NCBI GenBank assembly: GCA_965250205.1
Contig: CBDFNK010000018.1
Location: 124,001-188,000 of the forward strand
From: JAHZKN01 sp965250205
GTDB taxonomy: Bacteria; Pseudomonadota; Alphaproteobacteria; Rhizobiales; Hyphomicrobiaceae
DNA: 64,000 nucleotides
Direction: 5' to 3'
Under the pieces are notes generated by a model. That model saw only the letters and a program-made list of their open reading frames with translations, was not told where the DNA came from and did not search any database. A program made the position numbers and the translations under genes. This document shows, in pieces, positions 44,037 to 53,391 of the stretch; within the stretch, counting starts at the first letter, position 1, and the number at the start of each line of letters is the position of its first letter.

Positions 44037-45338
44037 TCAATTTTTGAGACCGAGGCGTTGTCGAACCAGATCAACAGCTGCCTGAAGCTCATAAAAGCGG
44101 TCTGAGAAAGTCAACGGCACCGGGATGACCCGCACTGATTCACTAATCTCTTCGATCTCTTTCTGGTACTCCGCAAGTCTCTCACGGGCCGTATCAATGG
44201 CAATTCGATGCTCCAGGTCTTTGAGTTGGCCGTACCAGTAAAGCAACCGCCGCCGGACCCGCCATTCATAGAGCCATGGCCCAATCTTAATCAGCGGCAG
44301 CAAAATGGTGGCAATCGGCACAATCAGCACGATCATGCGCTCAATAAAGATCGCCAGCCAGAATGGCAGCAGGCGCTGCAGGAACGGAACCCCTGAATTG
44401 TAGGCGATTTCGGCCGCATCTGAGAGTGGGAATTCTGGATCAGTCCGCTTGGGATACTCCCCAGCTTTCTGAAACAGGCCACCCTTTTTATGAATCCGCT
44501 TGGCGGCATTCACCAACAAACCAACAATCGCGGGGTGGATGTCGTCTCGCGCCACAAGACCGGCTTGCGCAGCGACCAGAGTTTTATCGTTCGTCGGAAT
44601 ATTGCGCACAAAGTCGATCACGCCCTCAGGCAAATCAACACGTGCGAGAAACGGAAAAATGCGCGTCATCGCTTCGCCCTGAGCAAAGCTCATCAGACTG
44701 ACACTGTCATCCCGCAACAGGCCCTGCACCGTTTTGGATTTGGGCGAGGCGACAAGGAAAGCGGCATCGCATGCGCCAGATTTTACGCACCTCGCCGCTT
44801 TAGCGCCGCCAACATCCTGAAAATCAGCGGTTGTAGCATTGATGCCATTTGGTTTGAGCAAAGCCAAGGAGAGCTGACGCGTACCACTACCTTGCCCACC
44901 AATGGCAATCTTCAACCCCTTTAGAGCTGAAAGACGCTTGATCTCGTCTGTGCTGCGATAAAAAACCCAAACTGGCTCCATAAACATTCGGCCCAGTGAG
45001 ACGATGCCCTTTACTGTGTCAGCCGTTGCAACACCGCCTTGGACAAGGGCCAGGTCAACACCAGACTCCGCCTGTCTCAGCAGCGCAATATTTTCAACCG
45101 ACCCCGCCGTTGATTTGAGCCGGAGCGTAATGCCAGCCTTGGCAAGTTCTAAGGCATACTGCTTGGCAAAGCGGTGGTAGGCGCCCTGCTCACTGCCGGT
45201 TGCGATCGTGATGTTCGATGGCGGCGCGGGCTTGATGAATTGGGCAGCAACCCAAAAGCCAAGCGCGGTCACCACCAGGGCGGGCAATAGAATAAGAAAA
45301 CCTTCTTTGGATAAGAATTTTGAGATCGAGAATTTCAT
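44037..45338 (-). CDS. TAXI family TRAP transporter solute-binding protein
   Basis: 433 residues. Membrane anchor at about 13-31, then a TAXI domain (about 40-290) with ITIATGSEQGAYHRFAKQYA, ALVQGGVATADTVKG and IAIGGQGSGTRQLSLALL. A second membrane helix (about 325-350) is followed by a charged cytoplasmic-looking segment with AEYQKEIEEI. This anchored, two-helix form is typical of a TAXI subgroup in alphaproteobacteria that lacks a nearby TRAP permease; none is in the window. Ligand unknown. It lies 102 bp upstream of pccA, same strand. Confidence 0.88.
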   Translation of the reverse strand: MKFSISKFLSKEGFLILLPALVVTALGFWVAAQFIKPAPPSNITIATGSEQGAYHRFAKQYALELAKAGITLRLKSTAGSVENIALLRQAESGVDLALVQGGVATADTVKGIVSLGRMFMEPVWVFYRSTDEIKRLSALKGLKIAIGGQGSGTRQLSLALLKPNGINATTADFQDVGGAKAARCVKSGACDAAFLVASPKSKTVQGLLRDDSVSLMSFAQGEAMTRIFPFLARVDLPEGVIDFVRNIPTNDKTLVAAQAGLVARDDIHPAIVGLLVNAAKRIHKKGGLFQKAGEYPKRTDPEFPLSDAAEIAYNSGVPFLQRLLPFWLAIFIERMIVLIVPIATILLPLIKIGPWLYEWRVRRRLLYWYGQLKDLEHRIAIDTARERLAEYQKEIEEISESVRVIPVPLTFSDRFYELQAAVDLVRQRLGLKN

Positions 45339-45504
45339 GCACCCATCACCTGCAACTACCTAGTTCTGTACTCAACAGCACATCGCACCACATTCGATCA
45401 GAAAAACTTGCCTTGTGGAAGGTATCTTAGTGCCCACTTGGTTGGTTATGGACACGAACAGGGGGCAATCGCGACTTGAGCCAACATCTACAGCGCAAAA
45501 GCAA

Positions 45505-45531
45505 TCATGGCCGGACTGGGTCCGGCCATGA
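45505..45531. terminator. hairpin terminator
   Basis: TCATGGCCGGAC and GTCCGGCCATGA form a perfect 12-bp stem with a 3-base loop. On the minus strand a TTTT follows, so it most likely ends the gene at 45562-46569. Confidence 0.7.
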
Positions 45532-45561
45532 CGAGAGGTCTTTGAAATTTCAAACCTTAAT

Positions 45562-46569
45562 CTAAGCGGCTTCAGCTAACTTGGAAATGCGCTCTGCAAG
45601 CAGGGGATGAATTTTAGGGCTTTCCTTGTGCAGGAAGTCGATCAGCGCTTTTTCATTTGCGCTGAGAATACCGTCGCGACCGATGCGGTCCGCCAGCCAT
45701 TCTGCTTCTTCTTCTGTGATCACTTCGTTGGTGACAATTTCAGCGCGCTGGCGTTCGAGGCGCGCCAATGCTCGTTCCTCTGGGCTCTGTTCGCGGTACG
45801 AGCTCAACACTGACGTCAATGAGCCACTAATCATCTTGCTAAACAAGGCGCCTGAAGCAAATTCACCACGACTATCGATCCAGGTTTCTGCGTGCAGGGC
45901 TTTCTCGCGTGTCGGCACCGCATAGCCTGAAGAAGCCATCAACACATTGGCAATCGCTTTGGTGAACAGATCCGTCCAAGCTGGATTGGGCTCAGCAGAT
46001 ACGGTGGCATCATTGATATCGAACAAAATTTCCGCCTCGTCACGGGTCACTGCAATATTACCATCGCCACCAAAGGCATAAAGAACACGCCGTAGGAGTT
46101 CGACTTCAGCTTCACCAATAACACCCTTTTGCAATCCGCTACCGGTGCGCAACGGGCCGGTGTCTTCCACGACAGCGCGCTTGATCTGGTCAAGGCTGTG
46201 GCGCACCAGTCGCACAGGCGACCAGCGTGCCCTGTCCAGCACGTTGACCAACAATTCGAGTTCGGTTTTGGTTTCGATGTGCCCGTCTTTGGCAATGCGA
46301 TCAATTAACCAGTCAGCGTTTTCGGCCGTCACATAACCCTCAGGCCTTGCCTGATTGACGAGATAATCCGTCAGCGCTTCGATAAAGAAGTCTGTCCAGC
46401 TGGAATCTTTGACGCCACAGGCCTCATTGGCTTCAAATAGTTTTTCAGCTTCATCTGGACTAATAATGCCGTCTTTATAAAAAGCCCGTCGCAGCCGAGC
46501 GACATCAAAATCTGTGATCGCGCCGCGCGCGACAATATCTTCAAGCCCACTGGAATTGAGGGAACTCAT
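45562..46569 (-). CDS. conserved hypothetical soluble protein
   Basis: 335 residues from the ATG at 46569 (GGAGCAAGAG just upstream). The sequence contains at least three similar helical segments, each with a motif of the form (E/D)AExLxxxND and DGxIxxxE: GIISPDEAEKLFEANEAC, ITEEEAEWLADRIGRDG and ILSANEKALIDFL. They resemble degenerate EF-hand or TerB-like helical repeats, but with no canonical calcium loop. Function unknown. Confidence 0.65.
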   Translation of the reverse strand: MSSLNSSGLEDIVARGAITDFDVARLRRAFYKDGIISPDEAEKLFEANEACGVKDSSWTDFFIEALTDYLVNQARPEGYVTAENADWLIDRIAKDGHIETKTELELLVNVLDRARWSPVRLVRHSLDQIKRAVVEDTGPLRTGSGLQKGVIGEAEVELLRRVLYAFGGDGNIAVTRDEAEILFDINDATVSAEPNPAWTDLFTKAIANVLMASSGYAVPTREKALHAETWIDSRGEFASGALFSKMISGSLTSVLSSYREQSPEERALARLERQRAEIVTNEVITEEEAEWLADRIGRDGILSANEKALIDFLHKESPKIHPLLAERISKLAEAA

Positions 46570-46698
46570 CTCTTGCTCCACCACAAATACGCATATATCC
46601 AAGCGGGATCATAAGTTGTTCACCTTACCAAGATGCTAACGAAGTGGTTCAAACCGGCTTGTCCACCCGGCGACAACGTGAACGTTGGCAACAATAAA

Positions 46699-46725
46699 AA
46701 GGGACCACCCAAGGGGTGGTCCCTT
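46699..46725. terminator. hairpin terminator
   Basis: AAGGGACCACCC and GGGTGGTCCCTT make a 12-bp stem with a 3-base loop. An A run on the plus strand gives a T run on the minus strand, so it probably ends the gene at 46811-47251. Confidence 0.8.
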
Positions 46726-46810
46726 CTACCTCAAGCAAAAGCAGGGATGCGAGAAGCGCTTTTGCTCCTAGGTCTCGGTCATGAACACACTGTCGAAGGC
46801 GTTCATTCAA

Positions 46811-47251
46811 TTACTGCCAGCGACGTGTGTAGCGGCGATAGTTGTACCAAGGTGCATCATCGAACCGCTCGGAAATGCGATTGTTGTGACGGTCTCCGCG
46901 ATTGCGCCAACCGCGTGCATAACGGCGTTCATCATCATGCTTTTCAGCGTAGATGGCATCGTTGGCGTTGCTGAGCATTTTGCGCATGCGTTTGCGCTCA
47001 GTGTGATCAAGTCGACTATCACGGCAGAACCTACGCAACTTGCGTGACATACGCTCGTTCTGTGAAACAAGGTGGCGCGCTTCATGGCGGGTCAATTCAC
47101 CAGAGCGGACACCCTGGGTAATACGATTGGCTTGACGCTCAATGCGGCGTTCAAACTTTTTGCCTGCAAAATTAGCCGCTGCCGGAAGGGCAGCAAATGT
47201 CATGGCAACGGTTGCCGAAACGGCGGCGGTAAGAATGGTTGAAGCTTTCAT
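46811..47251 (-). CDS. secreted basic protein, paralog of the protein at 47737
   Basis: 146 residues. Signal peptide (about 1-26, ending ANA) and a helical, charge-rich body: IERQANRITQGVRSGELTRHEARHL then VSQNERMSRKLRRFCRD. The pattern I-x-R...G-x-L-T-R-x-E-x-R-x-L-V recurs in the gene at 47737-48081, so the two are paralogs. The C-terminus is rich in Arg, Tyr and Trp (PWYNYRRYTRRWQ). No named family. Confidence 0.65.
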   Translation of the reverse strand: MKASTILTAAVSATVAMTFAALPAAANFAGKKFERRIERQANRITQGVRSGELTRHEARHLVSQNERMSRKLRRFCRDSRLDHTERKRMRKMLSNANDAIYAEKHDDERRYARGWRNRGDRHNNRISERFDDAPWYNYRRYTRRWQ

Positions 47252-47736
47252 GCCTCGAACTCCCCTTATCGGGCTGAACTGACACCGGCCAGTTCCTCAA
47301 ACCCATGATGAGACCCTAATAGGGGCGCTTTGAACCCTTCCTGAATGTGGTTTGCAGCAACCGTTCAGGTTCAAAGATTCGTTTTTAATTATTGTTTTTC
47401 AATGCCCTATAGGATCGCACTCGTGTGAGTCCAATTGCACCGAACGCATTGGAAAAATTTGAGCCGTGCTGCGTTTAAAATTGTGAACACTGCCAAACGT
47501 TTGCAATTCCTACCAACACCGTGTCCAGAACTACGCCGCACACCGCAAAAAAGGGGCGCCAGAAACGGCGCCCCGAGGATAGTCATGGGAGGAAGGTTAG
47601 AGGTGTGCTCTACAGCCTCGAGCCTTTTCTCGTGCTAGCTGAAGCTGTTTACTCGACGCTCTATCTCAGCGCTCTATCCCATGATTGGCGATCAACTTAT
47701 CTGCTCAAAGTCTAACCCAACTTTTCGCAGGTTGAT
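47252..47736. other. gene-free stretch with terminator and repeat
   Basis: About 485 bp holding the GGGGCGCC hairpin (47553-47574) and most of a CTAG-bounded element. I find no gene. Confidence 0.5.
47553..47574. terminator. short GC-rich hairpin
   Basis: GGGGCGCC and GGCGCCCC form an 8-bp stem with a 6-base loop; an A6 run precedes it, giving a T run for minus-strand transcripts. Confidence 0.6.
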
Positions 47737-47740
47737 CTAG
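47607..47740 (+). repeat. CTAG-bounded dispersed repeat, copy B
   Basis: About 134 bp; the left end is diverged (GCTCTACAGCCTCGAGCC), but the blocks CTTTTCTCGTGC, CGACGCTCTATCTCAG and GCGATCAACTTATCTGCTC, and the end GGTTGATCTAG, are clear. The terminal CTAG (47737-47740) contains the TAG stop of the small secreted protein. Confidence 0.85.
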
Positions 47741-48081
47741 CGATAGCGGGCCAACCAGCGACGAAAGCGCGAGTACTGCCAATCGCTGGCTTCGCGATTG
47801 ATATTTTCGCGGGCAGCTTCCTGTACATTGCAGATGTGGCGAAACTCACGGCCATTGACGTAACCATCCGAGCGCGCCTGACGCAGCAAGTTATCAATGG
47901 TGTTCTGCTCACGCACCAAACGACGATACTCAATGCGAGTCAGGTCGCCAGTCCGGCGATAGTCTTTGATGAGTGTGTACTGGCTGGCCATTTCACGCTC
48001 AATGGGCGTGGTGTCGTGGGCCTGAGCCGCAAATGGAGTTGTAGCCAAAACAGCGAGGGCAAGAAGTGTTCGTTTCATCAT
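47737..48081 (-). CDS. small secreted protein, paralog of 46811
   Basis: 114 residues from two adjacent ATG codons (CAGGAGACG upstream). Signal peptide at about 1-22 (ending AQA). Mature core: QYTLIKDYRRTGDLTRIEYRR then LVREQNTIDNLLRQARSDGY, which aligns with the ITQGVRSGELTRHEAR region of the gene at 46811-47251. A single Cys sits near the end. The stop TAG is supplied by the end of a CTAG-bounded repeat, so the C-terminus may once have differed. Function unknown. Confidence 0.65.
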   Translation of the reverse strand: MMKRTLLALAVLATTPFAAQAHDTTPIEREMASQYTLIKDYRRTGDLTRIEYRRLVREQNTIDNLLRQARSDGYVNGREFRHICNVQEAARENINREASDWQYSRFRRWLARYR

Positions 48082-48219
48082 CGTCTCCTGGGGTTGGAAC
48101 TGTTAACAAGATCCCCTTGGACAGATGACTAATCCTTTGTCGCTGAATGCGTTCTGAATTCCCCTGTCAGCTAACGTTCATTTTGTTGTTGCGCGCTTGG
48201 GCGACGCCCGAAACATCCG

Positions 48220-49752
48220 CTAAAGCGGGATGTTGTCGTGCTTCTTCCACGGATTTTCCAGCGTTTTGTTGCGCAGCATGTTAAGCGCTCGGCAGATCCG
48301 CTTGCGGGTATTGGCAGGCACAATCACCTCGTCAATATAGCCGCGCTCGGCAGCGACGAACGGGTTGGCAAAGCGGGCCTGATATTCATCAATGCGCTTT
48401 TGAAGCTTTTCCGGATCATCGAGTTCAGAGCGATAGAGAATTTCAACGGCGCCTTTGGCACCCATCACTGCAATTTCAGCCGTCGGCCAAGCATAGTTCA
48501 CATCGCCACGAATGTGCTTGGAACTCATCACATCATAAGCCCCGCCATAGGCTTTACGGGTGATGAGGGTCACTTTCGGCACCGTTGCCTCAGTAAAGGC
48601 AAACAGAAGTTTTGCGCCGTGCTTTATGAGACCACCGTATTCCTGGGCGGTGCCGGGCAAGAAGCCTGGCACATCAACAAACGTCACCAATGGAATATCA
48701 AAACAATCGCAGAAACGCACAAAGCGCGCACCTTTTCGCGAGGCATCTGAATCTAAAACGCCCGCCAATACCAAAGGTTGGTTCGCGACAATCCCAACCG
48801 TGCGCCCTTCCATACGGCCAAAACCTGTAACAATATTGCCGGCAAAGTTTTCCTGGATTTCGAAAAAGTCGCCTTCATCAACGGTCTTTGTGATCAACTC
48901 TTTGATGTCATAGGGCGTGTTGGGGTTCGTTGGAATAAGCGTGTTAAGCGACTCTTCAATACGATCAGCCGGGTCCGCCGTCGGCAATTCCGGTACACCA
49001 TCCAGATTGTTCGAGGGCAGAAAATCCATCAATCGGCGGATCTGCAAAAGCGCTTCGAGATCATTTTCATAAGCATTGTCGGCGATCGACGACTTAGAGG
49101 TGTGCACTCTGGCACCACCCAACTCTTCTGCCGTCACCGTCTCATTGGTAACCGTCTTCACAACGTCGGGGCCAGTGACAAACATGTAAGACGTGTCACG
49201 CACCATGAAGATGAAATCGGTCATGGCTGGAGAATAAACATCACCACCAGCACAGGGACCCATAATGACGGAGATCTGCGGGATGACGCCCGAAGCCAAC
49301 ACGTTGCGTGTGAACACTTCACCATAGCCGCCAAGCGCGTCGACACCTTCTTGAATACGCGCACCACCGGCATCAAACAGGCCAATGATGGGGGCTCGGT
49401 TCTTCAACGCCATATCCTGGATCTTAGTCATCTTTGTTGCGTGCGTCTTTGAGAGCGAGCCACCAAACACGGTAAAGTCTTTGGCAAACACATAGATAAC
49501 GCGACCATTGATCGTGCCCCAGCCAGTGACAACGCCATCGCCTGGAATCTTGGTCTTCTCCATTCCAAATTCGGTACAACGGTGCTCGACGTACATGTCG
49601 AACTCTTCAAACGAGTTCTCATCCATCAACAGGTCGATACGTTCCCGCGCCGTTAGCTTGCCGCGCTTGTGCTGGGCTTCAATCCGTTTCACACCACCGC
49701 CCAACCGGGCATCCGCGCGACGGCGCTCTAGTTCTTCGACCACTGATTTCAT
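48220..49752 (-). CDS. pccB: propionyl-CoA carboxylase beta subunit
   Basis: 510 residues; carboxyltransferase of the biotin-dependent enzyme whose alpha subunit is pccA (41913-43934). Crotonase-like carboxyltransferase domains: N-terminal acyl-CoA part with GLFDAGGARIQEGVDALGGYG and IMGPCAGGDVYSPAMTDF, C-terminal part with FVDVPGFLPGTAQEYGG and GGAYDVMSSK. Length and pattern match PCC beta. Neither subunit is in one operon, since the TAXI protein, a hypothetical and two secreted proteins intervene. Confidence 0.96.
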   Translation of the reverse strand: MKSVVEELERRRADARLGGGVKRIEAQHKRGKLTARERIDLLMDENSFEEFDMYVEHRCTEFGMEKTKIPGDGVVTGWGTINGRVIYVFAKDFTVFGGSLSKTHATKMTKIQDMALKNRAPIIGLFDAGGARIQEGVDALGGYGEVFTRNVLASGVIPQISVIMGPCAGGDVYSPAMTDFIFMVRDTSYMFVTGPDVVKTVTNETVTAEELGGARVHTSKSSIADNAYENDLEALLQIRRLMDFLPSNNLDGVPELPTADPADRIEESLNTLIPTNPNTPYDIKELITKTVDEGDFFEIQENFAGNIVTGFGRMEGRTVGIVANQPLVLAGVLDSDASRKGARFVRFCDCFDIPLVTFVDVPGFLPGTAQEYGGLIKHGAKLLFAFTEATVPKVTLITRKAYGGAYDVMSSKHIRGDVNYAWPTAEIAVMGAKGAVEILYRSELDDPEKLQKRIDEYQARFANPFVAAERGYIDEVIVPANTRKRICRALNMLRNKTLENPWKKHDNIPL

Positions 49753-49988
49753 GATGGCACCCTTGAATAATTTGAAACGCCCGCCGCCCGCGAGCAGCGA
49801 CTTACTGGCTGGCCACGAGGTCCGGTTGTGCCCGGGTTGAGGCCGTCAGCGCGCCCAAGATCAGACCGCTCGTTTAGCATAGCCCCGGGCCGAGGCAAAT
49901 CCATCCCGAGACCAAAGCAGCAGGCCAATTGTCTCGTAGGGTTAAGCGCTCATTTGAATGGGCTGATTTTAGCTCTGGTGCGCGCGCT

Positions 49989-50684
49989 CTAGCTGGACTG
50001 GGCGGCGATCAACCTGGATCTCAGGTCGCCTGGAGCCAATTCCAGCGACAGGCCTCCTTCGACATGCTCTGGGCCCACCTGGGCGCCACGGTCGCGCAAC
50101 CAAGAGAGAGTGCGATTGATGAAATTCTGGAGCGGAATTTCAGAGGCCATCATATCACGCCAAAGGCCTCCGATGCGTGCTTCCGCCAACGACCGCTCAG
50201 ACCAGCAGGGCAGAAAAAACTGCCCTTCCCCAGCGCCTGACACCAACAATGCAGGGCCAGCAGAATCTTCCAACGCAAAAATACGTCCCTCGCGCACCAC
50301 CTTCATTACAAAGGCATCCAACGTCTCAAGTCTGATCCGTTCTGCAAGCATCGTTGGATCGGCTTCAATCTCCATTGGTTCAGCCGTCCAATCCAAACCC
50401 GCGATGCGCTTTAAGTGCGCCAGGGCGGGTAGAACTTCTCCAAGGTACTCCGCCAAAGTAAGGTCTTTAACACGCGGGTTTTCAGCAACCACCTCTGACC
50501 AGCGCTCGGCTTCAGATCGGATGGACCAAAACAGCGTGACGTCGCGTCCACGCTGCGCGCGTGAGGGCACGCGTGCCAAACCTTCTTCACCAGCAACGGC
50601 AAATACGCACCGCTGTGTTGCGACACGTTTGAAAAAACGATCTAAGTGCGTTCGTTGTTGCGGGGTCTTAGTCTGAATGAGCAC
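49989..50684 (-). CDS. DUF2750 family protein
   Basis: 231 residues. The C-terminal half carries the DUF2750 pattern: REGRIFALEDSAGPALL, FFLPCWSERSLAEARIGGLWRD. The N-terminal half (about 1-110) with AVAGEEGLARVPSRAQRGRDV looks like a second copy of the same fold; whether this is an internal duplication needs alignment. Function unknown; cytoplasmic. Confidence 0.7.
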   Translation of the reverse strand: MLIQTKTPQQRTHLDRFFKRVATQRCVFAVAGEEGLARVPSRAQRGRDVTLFWSIRSEAERWSEVVAENPRVKDLTLAEYLGEVLPALAHLKRIAGLDWTAEPMEIEADPTMLAERIRLETLDAFVMKVVREGRIFALEDSAGPALLVSGAGEGQFFLPCWSERSLAEARIGGLWRDMMASEIPLQNFINRTLSWLRDRGAQVGPEHVEGGLSLELAPGDLRSRLIAAQSS

Positions 50685-50816
50685 GACGCTTAAGATCCGA
50701 TCTGAGACGTGACAGGGTTTTACCCGACCAAGAGGTACCAGATTCGGTCCCTTTTATGAGGCCGCAATCGCCCAAAGGTTGGCCGAATCGGCAAAGCTAT
50801 CCGCCCTTAAAAGACT

Positions 50817-51677
50817 CTAGACAGAGCGCGCGAGAACAAACAGGCGTTCAGCCGCTCTGCCATCCCTGAGGCGGATTTGGCGGCGTGCCTCGGCGTCACC
50901 ATCTACTCCCCACCGTTCAATTTGCCAGTCCTCATCAAGGTTGGCAGCCTGCCACAGATTATCAAACGAAAGCCTGCCATCTTGATAGGCCAGTGCCAGC
51001 AGCGCTGAACCGGCGAGCGTCGTCAACTCATGCAAGGCTGCCAATTGAAATGGACAGCCATCCCTCAGGTGCTGACGCACCGCTTCAGCCGTCTGCGGCA
51101 GTTGGGTCACGGGCATCACACCACTGGCACACAACCACCTGACACCAAAGCGCCCTTCCGCCCAGGTTATGACCGGGTCCCAAAATTCTGCTTGGCGCGC
51201 CACTAAATCAGCAGGCTCCTTGGCACGATAGCAAATCGCATCGTGTCCAGAGAATTTTGCAATATCATCAATCACCAGTTGGCGATTAGAGATGACACCA
51301 TCGAGTGTTGAATTGGAGCGCTTGGTCAGCGGCATTGATGAGGGATCAATAACTTCAATTTGCGCCTCCCACTCATCGCCAATTGCCTCTGCAAGCGCCT
51401 TGGTTGGAACACGAAATTCCGACCCCTGAGGCGTGCGCACGGGGCGCTCATCAAGCTTGATGGCAAAGCCCTTTTCAGATGGGGCAACGACAACGCTCTT
51501 GTAAAACCGCTTGGGCAGAGATTTGCCAGCACTCTTTCCCGCTCCCTTTCCCGTTCCTTGGCCCGCATGTTGGCTGACCTTGCCCGATTTGGGCTTACCC
51601 TTCACGTCCTTGTCAGAAGCACGTTGAGCGGAGGTCTCAGTTGAGGATTTAGCCAAAGGTTTCACTCCGTGGTGCAA
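50817..51677 (-). CDS. ATP12-family F1-ATPase assembly chaperone
   Basis: 286 residues. A basic, Lys/Gly/Ser-rich N-terminal tail (about 1-55) precedes the ATP12 domain: KRFYKSVVVAPSEKGFAIKL, DERPVRTPQGSEFRVP, then LAEAIGDEWEAQ and MPLTKRSNSTLDG. ATP12 proteins hold the F1-ATPase alpha subunit during assembly and occur in alphaproteobacteria and mitochondria. The proposed start overlaps the end of the HAD gene by 29 bp, supporting a transcription unit. Confidence 0.92.
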   Translation of the reverse strand: MHHGVKPLAKSSTETSAQRASDKDVKGKPKSGKVSQHAGQGTGKGAGKSAGKSLPKRFYKSVVVAPSEKGFAIKLDERPVRTPQGSEFRVPTKALAEAIGDEWEAQIEVIDPSSMPLTKRSNSTLDGVISNRQLVIDDIAKFSGHDAICYRAKEPADLVARQAEFWDPVITWAEGRFGVRWLCASGVMPVTQLPQTAEAVRQHLRDGCPFQLAALHELTTLAGSALLALAYQDGRLSFDNLWQAANLDEDWQIERWGVDGDAEARRQIRLRDGRAAERLFVLARSV

Positions 51678-52332
51678 TCAAACTTTGGATGTCAGCAAGC
51701 AACGACTTGGTTGTGTGCGTGATATGGTGAGCCCCAGCATCCTTCAAATCAGCGACAGGATGATAACCCCAACTGACGCCAAGCGCCCTCACTTCAGCAG
51801 CGCGCGCCATATCCATATCAAATGTCGTATCACCAATCATCACTGTTTGAGCTGGATCTGCGCCAGTTTCTTGAAGGGCATGAAAAATCATTGAGGGATG
51901 TGGTTTTGAGGGGTGCTGATCTGCGGTTTGGATACTGTCAAAAGCGTCGTGCCAATCTTCCCGCTTGACCAAGCGATCTACGCCCGGGCGCGATTTTCCA
52001 GTGGCGATAGCGAGCGCGATATCCTCTTGGGCGCACAATGCCGCAACGACGTCTTTTATTCCGGGATAGAGCGGTTCTTCTGTTGCACTCGCCTGGCGTT
52101 GCTCTGTAAATGCCGCCTTATAACGTGCCACCAATTTGGTTTGCATATCGCTGCCAGCCCCTGGCGCGAGAACTGCAAATGCCTCAAGAAGTGACAAACC
52201 TATGATTGACATGATCTCACTGCGTGGTGGTGTCGGTATGTCAAAACTGGTGAATGTATCGCCAATGGCGGCAACGATTGCGTGCTGGCTATCGACAAGT
52301 GTGCCGTCGCAATCAAAAATTACAAGTTTCAA
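51649..52332 (-). CDS. HAD-IA hydrolase, phosphoglycolate phosphatase-like
   Basis: 227 residues. HAD motifs: I, VIFDCDGTLVDSQ (nucleophile Asp in DCDGT); II, the Thr in AIATGKSRPGV; III/IV, VMIGDTTFDMDMARAAEVR. Helical cap between motifs I and II. Closest to Gph/YjjG-type enzymes that dephosphorylate small phosphoesters; substrate not determined. Lies between ATP12 and the pseudouridine synthase as in many alphaproteobacteria. Confidence 0.9.
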   Translation of the reverse strand: MKLVIFDCDGTLVDSQHAIVAAIGDTFTSFDIPTPPRSEIMSIIGLSLLEAFAVLAPGAGSDMQTKLVARYKAAFTEQRQASATEEPLYPGIKDVVAALCAQEDIALAIATGKSRPGVDRLVKREDWHDAFDSIQTADQHPSKPHPSMIFHALQETGADPAQTVMIGDTTFDMDMARAAEVRALGVSWGYHPVADLKDAGAHHITHTTKSLLADIQSLIAPRSETFG

Positions 52333-52383
52333 ACTGAGTTTCCATTTTTGGTCAAACGTCGGCGCACGAAATTTGCAGACCCT

Positions 52384-53391
52384 CTAAACGTCGAAATCGT
52401 CATCACGATCAAAGCGATTAGCATCCAACCCCAGCATCTCCCAACTACGCAACATATGCTCGGGCAGTGGTGCCGTCACATCAATCTGTTTGTCCTCAAA
52501 GGGGTGCTGCAGGATCAGACGGCGGGCATGCAAATGCAGCTTGTCTTCAATGTTCTCTACCGCAAATTCCGATCCGTCTGGATATTTATTATCGCCCACA
52601 ATTGAGTGACCAATCACGTCCATATGAGCGCGCAACTGGTGTTGACGTCCGGTAACGGGTTTAAGCGACACCCAAGCAGCCTTGCGCCCGGCCCTGTCAA
52701 TGACAGAGAAATGCGTTGTTGCATGCATGGCTTTGTCTTGTTCACCGGGACGGGCTTTGCGAACGCGGTCCCCATCAGGCCCGGAGGCTTTGACAAGGGC
52801 CACTTCGACCTTGCCTTGCGCGGGACGCGGCACACCTTTAACAAGCGCCCAATAGGTTTTGGCCGCTGACCGTGTTTGGAAAACACGACCCAAACGAGAA
52901 GCAGCGTGGCGGGTTTTAGCAACCAGCAGAATACCTGTTGTATCGCGATCGAGACGATGGACAAGGCGTGGGCGATCTCCAAAGCGATCAACCATGCCCT
53001 GTAACATACCATCAATATGGCGGTTGGTTGAGGTGCCGCCCTGAACAGCAAGACCAAACGGCTTGTTGAGCACAAACACATGGTCGTCTTCGAACAAGAT
53101 CAAGCTTTCAATAAGATCTCTGTCAGCCTTGGAAATGCCGGGTGCCGCACGGGCGTTTAATGCAGTTCTTGGCGTGAGTGTGCGAATGACCTTGGGCACA
53201 CGCACTTCATCACCAGGTTGCAACCGTGTGTTGGCCTGCACACGTTTAGAATCGACACGGATCTGGCCAGAGCGCACAAGTTTTTGCAAATAGCCATTGG
53301 TCAGATTGGGAAATCGACTGCGCATCCAGCGGTCAAGGCGCATACCCTCCTCACCAGCGTCAACCGCGATGGTTTCAACGCGATCACTCAT
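52384..53391 (-). CDS. rluC: RluA-family 23S rRNA pseudouridine synthase (RluC-like)
   Basis: 335 residues from the ATG at 53391, overlapping the crcB stop by 4 bp. S4 domain (about 15-75; EGMRLDRWMRSRFPNLTNG) and RluA catalytic domain (about 95-310) with the catalytic Asp in LVHRLDRDTTGILLVAKT and the conserved HTGRQHQLRAH-like segment KPVTGRQHQLRAHM. Converts specific uridines to pseudouridine in the large rRNA; target sites (955/2504/2580 in E. coli RluC) are assumed by family. Confidence 0.9.
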   Translation of the reverse strand: MSDRVETIAVDAGEEGMRLDRWMRSRFPNLTNGYLQKLVRSGQIRVDSKRVQANTRLQPGDEVRVPKVIRTLTPRTALNARAAPGISKADRDLIESLILFEDDHVFVLNKPFGLAVQGGTSTNRHIDGMLQGMVDRFGDRPRLVHRLDRDTTGILLVAKTRHAASRLGRVFQTRSAAKTYWALVKGVPRPAQGKVEVALVKASGPDGDRVRKARPGEQDKAMHATTHFSVIDRAGRKAAWVSLKPVTGRQHQLRAHMDVIGHSIVGDNKYPDGSEFAVENIEDKLHLHARRLILQHPFEDKQIDVTAPLPEHMLRSWEMLGLDANRFDRDDDFDV

